From Brevundimonas halotolerans (lineage in GTDB: Bacteria > Pseudomonadota > Alphaproteobacteria > Caulobacterales > Caulobacteraceae), in contig NZ_QTTA01000016.1 of assembly GCF_003730275.1 (NCBI RefSeq), positions 1 to 64,000 of the forward strand: a stretch of DNA of 64,000 nt, written 5' to 3'. The notes under the pieces are model-generated. The model was not told the origin of the DNA. It saw only the letters and a list, made by a program, of their open reading frames with translations, and did no database searches. The position numbers and the translations under genes were made by a program. Of the stretch, positions 55,258-63,641 are shown piece by piece. Position 1 is the stretch's first letter, and each line of letters starts with the position of its first letter.

Positions 55258-56892
55258 TCAGGTGATGACCGAAGGCTCCGTCCGGCCCAGGCGGGCCTCG
55301 ATGCCGGCAAAGGCGCGCGAGACCTCGGCCACAGCGGCCAGCGCCTCGGCCGGATCGCGGTGCAGGTCGCCGGCCGGATCCTCGAACCGCTCCAGATAGA
55401 CCCTCAGCGTCGCCCCCGACGACCCGGTGCCCGACAGGCGATAGGTGACGCGGGCGTCCGGGCTCAGCCGAACGGTCACGCCCTGGTGCTTCACCTCTGA
55501 GCCGTCCACCGGATCGCTATAGGCAAAGTCCTCGGCCGACTGCACGAGATAGCCGGCGATCTGCCGCCCCTCTGCGCCGGCGGCCGCCTCGCGCAGCCCC
55601 TTCATGAAATCCTGCGCCGGGCCGACCTCCAGCCCCTCATAGTCGTGCCGCTGATAGTAGTCCCGGCCGAATCGCGACCAGTGGCCGACCACCACCTCGC
55701 CCACGCCCTTCCCGGTCGCCGCCAGCACATTCAGCCAGAACAGCACGGCCCACAGACCGTCCTTCTCACGCACATGGTCGGAGCCGGTGCCAAAGCTCTC
55801 CTCGCCGCACAGGGTGATCCGCCCGGCATCCAGCAGATTGGTGAAGAACTTCCAGCCGGTCGGCGTCTCGTGCATCTCGATCCCCAGCGCTGCGGCCACG
55901 CGGTCCGCCGCGCGGCTGGTCGGCATGGAGCGCGCCAGCCCCTTCAGACCGTCCCGGTAGCGCGGCACACAGTCGGCATGGGCCGCCAGGATCGCCAGAC
56001 TGTCGCCGGGCGACACCACCATCGCCGGCCCCATGATCATGTTGCGGTCCCCGTCTCCGTCCGAGGCGGCGGCAAAATCCAGCGGATCCTCGCCGAACAT
56101 CCGGGCCGTCAGTTCGGGCGTGTGGTCCGGATGCGGATCGGGATGCCCGCCGCCAAAGTCAGGCAAGGGCTCCCCCCGCAGCACTGTGCCCGCGGGCGCC
56201 CCCAGCCGCCGCTCCAGAATCTCGGTCGCATAGGGGCCGGTCACCGCATTCATGGCGTCAAACGCCATGCGGAAGCCGGGCTGCGAGACCAGCGCCCGGA
56301 TGGCGTCAAAGTCGAACACCGTCTCCATCAGACCGGCATAGTCGGCGATGGGATCGACGACCTCGACCACGCCGTCGCCAAGCCGGGTCTCACCGACCAC
56401 GGACAGGTCGGGCGCCTCGTCCTGCAGGATGCGATAGGCCGTCAGCGCCTTGCTGCGCGCGAACACGCCGGCGGTGAAGGTCGTCGGCGCCGGGCCTCCG
56501 CTGTCCGTATTGTATTTGACGCCGAAATCGCCGTCCGGGCCGCCCGGGTTGTGGCTGGCCGACAGGATCACCCCGCCCTTCGCCCCGCGCTTGCGGATCA
56601 GGTGTGAGGCCGCCGGCGTCGACATCAGGCCGTCACGGCCCACGATGACACGGGAAAAGCCATTGGCCAGCGCCATCCGCACCACGATGGCGGCCGCCTC
56701 ACGACAGAAGAAACGCCCGTCGCCGCCGACTAACAGGGCGTCGCCCGGCTGCGGCGCCGCTTCATCGAACACAGACTGCAGAAAGGCTTCCAGATAGCCG
56801 GGCCGCATGAAGTCGCGCGTGGACTTGCGCAAGCCGGACGTGCCCGGCTCCTGATCCTGCCACGGGGTAATGCTGACGCTCTGGATGGACAC
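55258..56892 (-). CDS. pgm: Phosphoglucomutase (alpha-D-glucose phosphate-specific)
   Basis: Interconverts glucose 1- and 6-phosphate, linking glycolysis to nucleotide-sugar synthesis. 544 residues from GTG 56892 (VSIQSVSITPWQDQEPGTSGLRKS). The phosphoserine loop GVILSASHNPGGPDGDFGVK, metal loop SDGDGDRNMIMG, and sugar loop CGEESFGTGSDHVREKDG are all present. The start is chosen because family members begin shortly before TPFxDQKPGTSGLRK; the longer frame adds 15 atypical residues. Confidence 0.95.
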   Translation of the reverse strand: MSIQSVSITPWQDQEPGTSGLRKSTRDFMRPGYLEAFLQSVFDEAAPQPGDALLVGGDGRFFCREAAAIVVRMALANGFSRVIVGRDGLMSTPAASHLIRKRGAKGGVILSASHNPGGPDGDFGVKYNTDSGGPAPTTFTAGVFARSKALTAYRILQDEAPDLSVVGETRLGDGVVEVVDPIADYAGLMETVFDFDAIRALVSQPGFRMAFDAMNAVTGPYATEILERRLGAPAGTVLRGEPLPDFGGGHPDPHPDHTPELTARMFGEDPLDFAAASDGDGDRNMIMGPAMVVSPGDSLAILAAHADCVPRYRDGLKGLARSMPTSRAADRVAAALGIEMHETPTGWKFFTNLLDAGRITLCGEESFGTGSDHVREKDGLWAVLFWLNVLAATGKGVGEVVVGHWSRFGRDYYQRHDYEGLEVGPAQDFMKGLREAAAGAEGRQIAGYLVQSAEDFAYSDPVDGSEVKHQGVTVRLSPDARVTYRLSGTGSSGATLRVYLERFEDPAGDLHRDPAEALAAVAEVSRAFAGIEARLGRTEPSVIT

Positions 56893-56980
56893 GAAATATC
56901 CTTGGCCTGCGGCGGCACCCGGCCACCCGAAAGCCATGTGTCTAGAGCGTTTTGAGCTTCAGGCGAAGGTCAGGCCGCAC

Positions 56981-57103
56981 TCAGGCGATGGGCGCCGTCA
57001 ACCATCCCAGAAGACTGGCCGCACTCACGGCACCTGTCACCACGCCGACGGTCACCGCCAGACGGGCGTTACGCACTACGAAACCAAAGACATCACTGAA
57101 CAT
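56981..57103 (-). CDS. 40-residue putative membrane peptide
   Basis: MFSDVFGFVVRNARLAVTVG then a continuous hydrophobic helix to WLTAPIA. Start ATG 57103 is preceded by GGGGAGACTGCC, a good ribosome-binding site, supporting a real small gene. Not recognised. It lies alone between pgm and the RNA methyltransferase, both on the same strand. A TTG at 57163 would add 20 residues that look non-coding. Confidence 0.55.
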   Translation of the reverse strand: MFSDVFGFVVRNARLAVTVGVVTGAVSAASLLGWLTAPIA

Positions 57104-57187
57104 GGCAGTCTCCCCGGACGCCCCAATATCGACACAATCCGGGCCGTTCAGCAAGGTGTACAAAGGGTTAACGCCCTAACAACTGCG

Positions 57188-57210
57188 TGATTCGCCTCAG
57201 CGGCGAATCA
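57188..57210 (-). other. Perfect 9-bp dyad spanning the end of the RNA methyltransferase gene
   Basis: TGATTCGCC at 57188-57196 and GGCGAATCA at 57202-57210 with a TCAGC loop. The stop codon of the minus-strand gene is in the loop. No T-run follows, so at best a factor-assisted terminator or 3'-end stabiliser. Confidence 0.5.
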
Positions 57211-57997
57211 GGTGATGCAGAACGATCGCCGAGGTTGCCGCCACATTCAGCGAATCAAAGCCCGACGCCATGGGAATGCGCACCGGCCGGGCGCGGGCCA
57301 GTACCTCTGGCGACAGCCCCGGACCCTCCGCCCCCAGCAGCACCAGCGACCGCGCGGGCGGCTCCAGCTCCAGTAGATCGGGGCCATCCCCCGGCGTCAG
57401 CGCCAGCGGCACATAGCCATAGGCCTCCGCCTGCTCGACCATCGTCAGGGCCGACAGGCCGGCCATCAGCGGCGTCCTCAACACCGCCCCCACCGACACC
57501 CGAATGGCCTTGCGGTAGAAGGGGTCGCAGCAGCCGGGATCGATCATCACCCCGCACGCCCCCAGCGCCGCCGCATTGCGGAAGATGCCGCCCATATTGT
57601 CAGCATTGCCGATGCCCACCGCCCCGACCAGCACAGAACGCTCCGGTCGCGTCGCCAGAAACGCATCAGCGTCCAGCGGTGCGGGCTTTTCCCCCAGGGC
57701 CAGAATGCCCCGGTGCAGGTGAAAGCCCGCGATCCCGTCCAGAACCTCCTGCGGGGCCGTATAGACGGGCACATCGGCCTCCAGCCGCGACAGCACCGGC
57801 TCCAGCTTCGCCAGCCGCTTGTCGGCCAGCAGCACCGCCCGCGCCCGGCACCGTGACCAGGCCGAGGTCAGAACGTTCAGCACCACCTCCCCCTCAGCGA
57901 TGAACAGCCCCTCGCGGCCCGTCAGATCGCGCTCACGCACGTCGCGAAAGGCGGCGATCCGGGGATCATCGGCAGAGGTCAGGGATATCGGCGTCAT
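57197..57997 (-). CDS. TrmH/SpoU-family RNA methyltransferase (TsnR-like)
   Basis: 266 residues from ATG 57997. N-terminal L30e-like substrate-binding region and C-terminal SPOUT domain: VGAVGIGNADNMGGIFRNAA, LLGAEGPGLSPEVL and RIPMASGFDSLNVAATSAIV. The family includes 23S rRNA 2'-O-methyltransferases and thiostrepton-resistance enzymes; without closer comparison the target is open. It resembles, but is clearly distinct from, the SpoU protein at 48549. Divergent from the tRNA gene. Confidence 0.9.
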   Translation of the reverse strand: MTPISLTSADDPRIAAFRDVRERDLTGREGLFIAEGEVVLNVLTSAWSRCRARAVLLADKRLAKLEPVLSRLEADVPVYTAPQEVLDGIAGFHLHRGILALGEKPAPLDADAFLATRPERSVLVGAVGIGNADNMGGIFRNAAALGACGVMIDPGCCDPFYRKAIRVSVGAVLRTPLMAGLSALTMVEQAEAYGYVPLALTPGDGPDLLELEPPARSLVLLGAEGPGLSPEVLARARPVRIPMASGFDSLNVAATSAIVLHHLIRR

Positions 57998-58012
57998 GGT
58001 GTCGATTTATCG

Positions 58013-58042
58013 TTGCACAGTCCGGCGGGCCGCTGCTATAGC
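58013..58042 (+). promoter_or_regulatory. Promoter of the tRNA-Asn gene
   Basis: TTGCAC (58013-58018), 18 bases, TATAGC (58037-58042), the latter inside GCTATAGC as preferred by Caulobacter sigma-73. The start would be near 58050, about 14 bases before the mature tRNA. Confidence 0.6.
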
Positions 58043-58063
58043 GCCCCCCTCTTGAGTACCTGT

Positions 58064-58138
58064 TCCGCGGTAGCTCAGTGGTAGAGCAGCCGACTGTTAA
58101 TCGGCTGGTCGTAGGTTCGAATCCTACCCGCGGAGCCA
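58064..58138 (+). tRNA. tRNA-Asn (anticodon GTT)
   Basis: 75 bases including an encoded CCA. Acceptor arm TCCGCGG (58064-58070) pairs with CCGCGGA (58128-58134); the T arm contains GGTTCGAATCC; the anticodon loop CTGTTAA has GTT at 58096-58098. Complete cloverleaf with no mismatch seen in the stems I checked. Confidence 0.97.
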
Positions 58139-58164
58139 CTCACCCTTCCCTCGACATCGCCATG

Positions 58165-58198
58165 AAAAAAAGAGCCCGACGCAGAGCGCCGGGCTTTG
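58165..58198 (-). terminator. Intrinsic terminator of the lipoprotein gene at 58275
   Basis: AGCCCG (58173-58178) pairs with CGGGCT (58190-58195), extended by weaker pairs. On the minus strand the stem is followed by C and seven T (58171-58165 as A on plus), a strong terminator 77 bases after the gene's stop. On the plus strand it may help end the tRNA transcript. Confidence 0.75.
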
Positions 58199-58274
58199 AA
58201 AAGGCTTGGTGATGGTGGGTGCCTCGCTAAAGGAATCCCGAGACCTTTGGTCGGCCGATTGGCTTAAGAAGCCG

Positions 58275-59087
58275 TTAACGCCGTGGCAGCCAGCTGGTCT
58301 GGGGCGCACCGTCCGGGGCCTGCCATTTCAGCAGAAAGCCATCCTCGCGTTCCAGCCGGTTGATCGCCGACGCAGCGCCGTCACCGCTGTCGACAGACAT
58401 GGACGGAACCGCAAAGACCTGCCCGTCGACCCGGACCTCGGACGGCGGGCTCCCGTCCATACCGATCCGCCAGTGGCCCGAGGCATCCGCCTGCACCTGG
58501 ATCGGGCCGCGGCCCGGCACTTCCACCCGGACGTCCGACCCGGGGTTTGCCCGCCCCGACAGGATCACCGCCCGGCCGTCGTGATCGACACTGGACAGCA
58601 CCGGGCCGTCGCCCAGCCGCCGGCTGGTGCCGCCCGCCGAAATCAGCACCGCTGATCCCCGGGCCGCATCCAGAATCACCAGTCGCCCGGGCGCCGGCAC
58701 CGTCTCCTGTCCCGATTGCGCCTCGGGCGTCAGGACCAGGCCGTCCACGGCCGTCAGGCGCACCTCGAACCGGCCTTCGGCATCCGCCACGGCCGCATAG
58801 GCCCGGCCCGCAGGTGTTCGCAACACGACGCGACCGCCCGGGTCCGCCTGTCCCGAGACGACAGATTCGGTGCCGTCACGGCGCAGGCCTGTCACCGAAG
58901 GCGGCATGATCCATCCGGACCCGGCTCCGGCCACCGGGGTATCGGCGGCGGCGCTCCCGGCCGCGGCCGGCCGCGCCTCGTCACCGCCGCAGCCCACCAA
59001 CAGCAGCGCCAGGCCAAGGCCGGCCAGCACCCTCCCGCTCACGGGCTGGATGCCATATCGTTCAATTGCGCGTTTCACCGGGGCCAT
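58275..59087 (-). CDS. Lipoprotein with Ig-like repeat domains, function unknown
   Basis: 270 residues. Signal region LAGLGLALLLVGCGG with lipobox Cys33, a Gly/Ala/Pro linker, then two segments of about 70 residues with the pattern V(V/I)(S/L)SG(Q/R)A(D/N)PG followed by G(R/H)(F/W)(E/R)(V/I), typical of bacterial Ig-like or carboxypeptidase-regulatory repeats that often occur in cell-wall proteins. Exact role not recognised. ATG 59087. Ends 77 bases before a strong terminator. Confidence 0.75.
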   Translation of the reverse strand: MAPVKRAIERYGIQPVSGRVLAGLGLALLLVGCGGDEARPAAAGSAAADTPVAGAGSGWIMPPSVTGLRRDGTESVVSGQADPGGRVVLRTPAGRAYAAVADAEGRFEVRLTAVDGLVLTPEAQSGQETVPAPGRLVILDAARGSAVLISAGGTSRRLGDGPVLSSVDHDGRAVILSGRANPGSDVRVEVPGRGPIQVQADASGHWRIGMDGSPPSEVRVDGQVFAVPSMSVDSGDGAASAINRLEREDGFLLKWQAPDGAPQTSWLPRR

Positions 59088-59165
59088 GCGCCCTGTATGG
59101 CAAAAACCACCGCCCGCTGACAGTCATCCTGACCGTCGATCGTTCCGTCTGCTTTTCGAGGTTCC

Positions 59166-59771
59166 ATGCCCACGACTTCCGCCGAGATCCGTCCTTTCAG
59201 CGGCCATTCCGTCTGCCTGTTCTGCGGATCGTCTGAAACCGCCGACCCCAAATATACCGAGGCCGCGCGGGCCTTCGGTCAGGGCGTGGCGGAAAGGGGC
59301 TGGCGTCTGGTCTATGGCGGGGGCGGTGTCGGCCTGATGGGGGCCTCGGCCCGCAGCGCCCATGCGGCGGGCGGCCGGGTGCTGGGTGTCATGCCCGAGT
59401 TCCTGCGCAGCCGCGAGCGCCTGTTCGACGAGGTCGAGACCCTCGTGGTCGGCTCCATGCATGAGCGCAAGCAGATCATGTATGACGAGTCCGATGCCTT
59501 CGTCGTCGCACCGGGTGGCATCGGCACCCTTGAGGAAGTGATCGAACTTCTGTCGTGGAAGCGTCTGGATTTGCACGGAAAGCCTGTGATCTTCCTCGAC
59601 ATAGACGGCTTCTGGCAGAGCCTGTTTCGCGTCATGGAGCATTCGGTCGAGGCCGGAATGACCCCCGCCTCCTTCCTACAGGCATGGACAGTATGCCGCA
59701 CGGTCGACGAAGCTCTCGAGGCGCTGAACAGCATGGACACGCCGTCGAATTTGAAACATGATCAGCGATAA
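59166..59771 (+). CDS. LOG-family nucleoside 5'-monophosphate phosphoribohydrolase
   Basis: 201 residues: SVCLFCGSSETADPKYTEAA, VYGGGGVGLMGASARSAHAA and PGGIGTLEEVIELLSWKRLD, the standard short LOG type (Type I), with catalytic Arg/Glu in the last motif. Likely hydrolyses AMP-type or cytokinin-riboside monophosphates to the free base. ATG 59166, with few upstream signals. Second LOG in this window (other at 33738). Confidence 0.9.
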   Translation: MPTTSAEIRPFSGHSVCLFCGSSETADPKYTEAARAFGQGVAERGWRLVYGGGGVGLMGASARSAHAAGGRVLGVMPEFLRSRERLFDEVETLVVGSMHERKQIMYDESDAFVVAPGGIGTLEEVIELLSWKRLDLHGKPVIFLDIDGFWQSLFRVMEHSVEAGMTPASFLQAWTVCRTVDEALEALNSMDTPSNLKHDQR

Positions 59772-59888
59772 GTGATCATCGGTCACTAAAACGCATCGAT
59801 CTCGATCACGACCCTTGACAGTTTTCAAAAACAACGGACATTGCGCCGTCACGGGCTCCCCTGCCCGGTCCAAGCTGGAGCTTTCCCC

Positions 59889-60188
59889 ATGCGCACTCTT
59901 CTGATCGCGGCAATCCTTGCCGTCGCCACCCCGACCCTGGCCACCCCGGTTCAGGCGCCTGTCACCTCGGCCACCCTGGCTGACGCCACCTCGGCCCCGT
60001 CGGGCCGCCTGATCATCGACGGCGCCACCTGGCGCTGCGAAGGCGACAGCTGCACCGCCACCGGCGGCGCCAACCAGCCGGCCACGCGCGCCTGCCGCCG
60101 GGTCGTCGCCCGTCTGGGCGAAGTCACCGCCTTCTCGTGGAAGGGCACCGCCCTGTCGGCCGAAGAACTGGCCGCCTGCAACGCCTGA
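59889..60188 (+). CDS. Small secreted protein with four cysteines
   Basis: 99 residues from ATG 59889: a signal peptide (about 1-23), then a compact domain containing WRCEGDSCTATGG, RACRRVVARLGEV and the C-terminal LAACNA. Four cysteines suggest two disulfides. It resembles small lineage-restricted extracytoplasmic proteins annotated in Caulobacter, but I cannot name the family. A perfect TTGACA (59815-59820) lies about 70 bases upstream, with no clear -10. Convergent with gltX, 24 bases apart. Confidence 0.75.
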   Translation: MRTLLIAAILAVATPTLATPVQAPVTSATLADATSAPSGRLIIDGATWRCEGDSCTATGGANQPATRACRRVVARLGEVTAFSWKGTALSAEELAACNA

Positions 60189-60212
60189 TCGGTCTGAACT
60201 CTGGCGGGACGG

Positions 60213-61562
60213 TCAGGCCGTCTCGCCAGAGAGCCGCTTCAGCATCCGCTCGCGCCCGATCAGCGGGATCAGCGACGCCATGTCCGGCCCGTGTTCCTGA
60301 CCCGTCAGGATGTGACGCAGCGGCATGAACAGAGCCTTGCCCTTGGCTCCCGTGCGCGCCTTGATCTCTCCGGTCCAGGCCGACCAGCTGTCGCCGTCGA
60401 TGGTCTCCGGCAGGGTCTCGGCAGCCACCTTGGCAAACTCCGCATCCGCGATCACCGGCGTCACCGGCCCATTGACGATCCGCACCAGCGCCGCGACGTC
60501 GCCGAACCGCTCCAGGTTCGGCCGCACGGTCGCCCAGAACTCCTCCCCCAGATCACAGTCCATCGCCGCCAGACGCCCCCGCGCCTCGGCATAACTCATG
60601 GCGTGCAGCGCCTGGGCGTTCAGCCGGTCCAGATCCGCCGTGTCATAGCGCGCCGGTGAGCGGCCCATTTTGTCAAAGCTGAAGTCCTGCCCCAGCTCGG
60701 CCATCGACGGCGCGATTTCCAGCGCGTCGGACGTGCCGATCTTGCCCAGATGACTGGTGATGGCGATCGGCTCATAGCCCTGCTCGCGCATATCCGAGAT
60801 CGACAACGAGCCCAGCCGCTTCGACAGCGCCTGACCATCGGCCCCGACCAGCAGCGGCATATGGGCAAAGCCCGGAAGGGCGCCGGTCCAGCCCAGCGCG
60901 ATCAGCGCCTCGAAGATCTCGATCTGCGCGCCCGTATTGGTCACATGGTCCTCGCCCCGGATCACATGGCTGATGCCCATGTCCAGATCGTCGACCACCG
61001 ACGGCAGGGTATAGAGGAACAGCCCGTCCTCGCGGATCAGCACCGGATCGGACATCGAGGCCGTGTCGACCTCGGCCGAACCGCGCGCCAGATCGACCCA
61101 ATGCACCCGGCGGCCGTCCAGCTTGAAGCGCCAGTGCGGACGGCGCCCCTCCGCCTCATAGGCCTCGCGCTGAACCTCGCTCAGCTGCAGCGCCGCCCGG
61201 TCATAGATGGGCGGCTGGCCGCGCGACAGCTGCACCTTGCGGCGGCGATCCAGCTCATCGGCCGTCTCATAGCAGGGGTACAGCCGCCCCGCCGCCTTCA
61301 GCCGCTCGGCCGCCTCGCGGTAGCGGTCAAAGCGCTGCGACTGGTTGTGCCGCTCGTCCCAGACCAGACCCAGCCAGGTCAGGTCTTCCTCGATGCCGCG
61401 CTCATACTCCGCCGTCGAGCGTGCCAGATCGGTGTCGTCGATGCGCAGCACGAACTGGCCGCCCTGCCCCTTGGCGAACAGCCAATTGACCAGGGCCGTG
61501 CGGACATTGCCGACGTGCAGCTTACCCGTCGGCGACGGGGCGAAACGGACTTTGACAGGCAT
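60213..61562 (-). CDS. gltX: Glutamyl-tRNA synthetase
   Basis: Charges tRNA-Glu. 449 residues: RFAPSPTGKLHVGNVRTALV with the HIGH-type KLHVG, VIRGEDHVTNTGAQIEIFEA, and LSKR (in GQALSKRLGSL) as the KMSKS-type loop. Some alphaproteobacteria have two such enzymes, one charging tRNA-Gln for amidation; this copy alone does not tell which. ATG 61562. 71 bases upstream is the esterase gene, same strand. Confidence 0.95.
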   Translation of the reverse strand: MPVKVRFAPSPTGKLHVGNVRTALVNWLFAKGQGGQFVLRIDDTDLARSTAEYERGIEEDLTWLGLVWDERHNQSQRFDRYREAAERLKAAGRLYPCYETADELDRRRKVQLSRGQPPIYDRAALQLSEVQREAYEAEGRRPHWRFKLDGRRVHWVDLARGSAEVDTASMSDPVLIREDGLFLYTLPSVVDDLDMGISHVIRGEDHVTNTGAQIEIFEALIALGWTGALPGFAHMPLLVGADGQALSKRLGSLSISDMREQGYEPIAITSHLGKIGTSDALEIAPSMAELGQDFSFDKMGRSPARYDTADLDRLNAQALHAMSYAEARGRLAAMDCDLGEEFWATVRPNLERFGDVAALVRIVNGPVTPVIADAEFAKVAAETLPETIDGDSWSAWTGEIKARTGAKGKALFMPLRHILTGQEHGPDMASLIPLIGRERMLKRLSGETA

Positions 61563-61633
61563 GGAGCGGTAAACCTTGAACGTGAGGCGCGTAGGTCGCG
61601 CTCCGCCCGGGCGAAGTCAAGGCGCAGGCCGCT

Positions 61634-62479
61634 TCAATCGCCCTGCTCAGCCTGCGCGAACAGCCACAACATCCCGGCGCGATAGGCGTCCGGCGCATTG
61701 GCGGCGTGGGTGCCTCCGGCGATCGGGATCAGGCGCACCTGCCAGGGACGCTGGTCCGCATCCCGGCCCGACCAGGCCTCGACCCAGAAGGCTGCTTCCG
61801 TACGAAGATCAGGCCTGTCCCGCTCACCGCTGGTGACGGCGACCTTCAGGTCATTCCGGCCCGCCGACGCGGCGTCGCCGATGATCGAGCCCATGCCGGG
61901 CGTCAGCGACGGATTGCTGGCGATCCGCCCCAAAAAGACATCGGGGTGGGCCACAGCCGAATACAGCACCAGATTGCCGCCCCGCGACTGGCCGAACAGC
62001 ACGCGCCGGTCCGGGTCGACGTGGAACCGCCCTTCGACGAGGGGGATCAGGTCATCGGTCAGGAAGGTGTGAAACGCTTCGGCGCCGGCCTGTCCGGCCG
62101 GAAGGCCCTCGTCCGGAGACTGAAAGTCGAGCCCCCGGCGGTTCACCGAGGCGTCGAAGCCGCCATAGGCGATGCCGACCACCACGGCCTCGGGCAGGCC
62201 TTCATCGTAGGTCAGGAAGAGGTGGTTGGCCGCCAGTATGGGGAACAGGCTGTCGCCATCCAGCAGATAGACGACCGGATAAGCCGGGCCCTCGGGATCA
62301 TACTCGGGCGGCAGGCGGACGTAGATGTCAAAGCCCCGGCCGAGGGTGGCGGACTCCAGCCGGAAGGCCTCGCCGCGGAGGGCCGCTGGAAACGGAACTT
62401 CGCCGACCTGCTGCGCGATTGCCTGCGGCGCGGTGGCCAACAGAAGAAGACCGAACAGGATGCTGACAAGGCCCCGCAT
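61634..62479 (-). CDS. Secreted alpha/beta hydrolase, esterase D-like
   Basis: 281 residues with a signal peptide cut near AIAQQ (residue 22). Fold of the putative esterase family (IroE/Fes-related): YPVVYLLDGDSLFPILAANH, nucleophile Ser in LFGQSRGGNLVLY, and a C-terminal GGTHAANAPDAYR with the likely catalytic His. Substrate unknown; siderophore-type or acyl esters are possible. ATG 62479. It follows dksA by 13 bases. Confidence 0.85.
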   Translation of the reverse strand: MRGLVSILFGLLLLATAPQAIAQQVGEVPFPAALRGEAFRLESATLGRGFDIYVRLPPEYDPEGPAYPVVYLLDGDSLFPILAANHLFLTYDEGLPEAVVVGIAYGGFDASVNRRGLDFQSPDEGLPAGQAGAEAFHTFLTDDLIPLVEGRFHVDPDRRVLFGQSRGGNLVLYSAVAHPDVFLGRIASNPSLTPGMGSIIGDAASAGRNDLKVAVTSGERDRPDLRTEAAFWVEAWSGRDADQRPWQVRLIPIAGGTHAANAPDAYRAGMLWLFAQAEQGD

Positions 62480-62492
62480 CCCGTCCGCCTCC

Positions 62493-62942
62493 TCAATCGT
62501 CGCGGTGGACGCGCTCGCGGCGCTCGTGGCGTTCCTGGGCTTCGACCGACAGGGTCGCGGTCGGCCGGGCTTCCAGTCGTCCGAGGCTGATCGGCTCGCC
62601 GGTCTCCTCGCAATAGCCGTAGGAGCCGTCCTCGATCCGGCGCAGCGCCTCGTCGATCTTGGCGATCAGCTTGCGCTGACGATCCCGGGTCCGCAGTTCC
62701 AGCGCGCGGTCCGATTCCGACGAGGCCCGGTCCACCAGATCCGGGTGGTTCTCGGTCTCGGCCTTCAGATTGACGACCGTGCCCTTGGACTCCCGAAGGA
62801 TGTCATCCTTCCAGGCGTTCAGCTTGCCCTTGAAATAGGCCAGCTGCCGCTCGTTCATGAAGGGTTCGTCGTCGGACGGGCGATAGGCCACCGGCCCTTC
62901 ATCCACCACAGAGGCTAATGCGTTCATCGCACTCACGCTCAC
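62493..62942 (-). CDS. dksA: RNA polymerase-binding transcription factor DksA
   Basis: Binds the polymerase secondary channel and, with ppGpp, alters promoter choice. 149 residues from GTG 62942 (ATG 62927 gives 144). Coiled-coil tip HPDLVDRAS keeps the two aspartates (68 and 71), and ELRTRDRQRKLIAKIDEAL is typical. In the zinc-finger region only Cys111 remains (GYCEETGEPISLG); the other three cysteines of the classical C4 finger are Thr114, Ser132 and Ala135. This pattern resembles zinc-independent DksA2-type proteins. ppGpp enzyme Rsh is also in this window. Promoter at 62972. Confidence 0.92.
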   Translation of the reverse strand: MSVSAMNALASVVDEGPVAYRPSDDEPFMNERQLAYFKGKLNAWKDDILRESKGTVVNLKAETENHPDLVDRASSESDRALELRTRDRQRKLIAKIDEALRRIEDGSYGYCEETGEPISLGRLEARPTATLSVEAQERHERRERVHRDD

Positions 62943-62971
62943 TTCTCACGCCCCCCTGTGGCGCATGCAGG

Positions 62972-63000
62972 CCTATAGGGAAGGCGACGAGTCGTCTCAA
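62972..63000 (-). promoter_or_regulatory. Promoter of dksA
   Basis: On the minus strand TTGAGA (63000-62995), exactly 17 bases, TATAGG (62977-62972). Transcription would start near 62965, about 23 bases before the GTG start of dksA. Confidence 0.6.
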
Positions 63001-63079
63001 GCCGTTTCCCCACATCTGTCAGCTTTGCCGGGTCACTATGCCGTGAGCCGTGACAATTCGCCCTCACCCTTGAAAGGGC

Positions 63080-63511
63080 TCAGTTTCCAGCGACGGCGGC
63101 CTTGGCCAGTTCCACGGCGACACGCAGGTCCACCTGGTCCAGCACGGCGTTCAGGCTGGCATCCTCGGAGTCGGGGCGATCCTCCCCTCCGGTCCGGGAC
63201 AGGGCCCGCAGCGCATCGGCATCCCCCTGCCCGGCCAAATGGGCCAGTTTCAGGGCTTCCAGACGGTCCAGCAGGCGGTGACCGCGGCGGATCGCCCGGC
63301 GGCGACGCTCCTGCGGCCCCTCGACGCCCTCGACGCCCTGAAGCGCCATCAGCGAGGCGACACTGGTCGGGCCAGACATGGCCGCCACGCCGGACTTGGC
63401 ACCGGCGGCGGACGCACCCGCCGCGCCGCCCAGGCTGAAGCCCCCCGCCGCCTGACCCGGGCGAGTCGGACGCGAGGCAGGGCCACTCGACTGCGGACCA
63501 TTGATCTTCAT
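63080..63511 (-). CDS. fliX: Flagellar assembly regulator FliX
   Basis: Trans-acting factor of Caulobacter-type flagellar hierarchy: FliX couples class II basal-body completion to activity of the sigma-54 activator FlbD. 143 residues from ATG 63511 (MKINGPQSSGPASRP). Gly/Ala-rich N-terminal half, then the conserved SLMALQGVEGVEGPQERRRR, GHRLLDRLEALKLAHLAG and C-terminal LDQVDLRVAVELAKAAV. Divergent from flgI, as in Caulobacter. A CtrA-like box lies 55-69 bases before the start. Confidence 0.92.
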   Translation of the reverse strand: MKINGPQSSGPASRPTRPGQAAGGFSLGGAAGASAAGAKSGVAAMSGPTSVASLMALQGVEGVEGPQERRRRAIRRGHRLLDRLEALKLAHLAGQGDADALRALSRTGGEDRPDSEDASLNAVLDQVDLRVAVELAKAAVAGN

Positions 63512-63565
63512 GAACGGGCACTCCGGACCATGACCGATATCTGAGCCCACGAGGTGAGGGTTTGG

Positions 63566-63580
63566 TTAACGGCCCGGCAA
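63566..63580 (-). promoter_or_regulatory. CtrA-like box in the fliX promoter region
   Basis: On the minus strand TTGC-N7-TTAA (63580-63566); the CtrA consensus is TTAA-N7-TTAA, so six of eight positions match with correct spacing. It is about 60 bases before fliX, a gene of the CtrA-controlled class II tier in Caulobacter. Confidence 0.45.
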
Positions 63581-63592
63581 AATCTGCTGGCC
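63571..63592. promoter_or_regulatory. Possible FlbD (ftr-like) binding site
   Basis: Imperfect palindrome with CCGGCA (63574-63579) and TGCTGG (63585-63590), extended by GGCC on both sides, around AAATC. It resembles the GGCAAA-type ftr elements I remember from Caulobacter. Its centre is about 87 bases before the predicted flgI start of transcription, a normal enhancer distance, and it overlaps the CtrA-like box. Confidence 0.35.
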
Positions 63593-63641
63593 AGAAGCGT
63601 GCCGTCAACAGTCAAGCCCTTGTTTTTCCTCGCATCATGTT

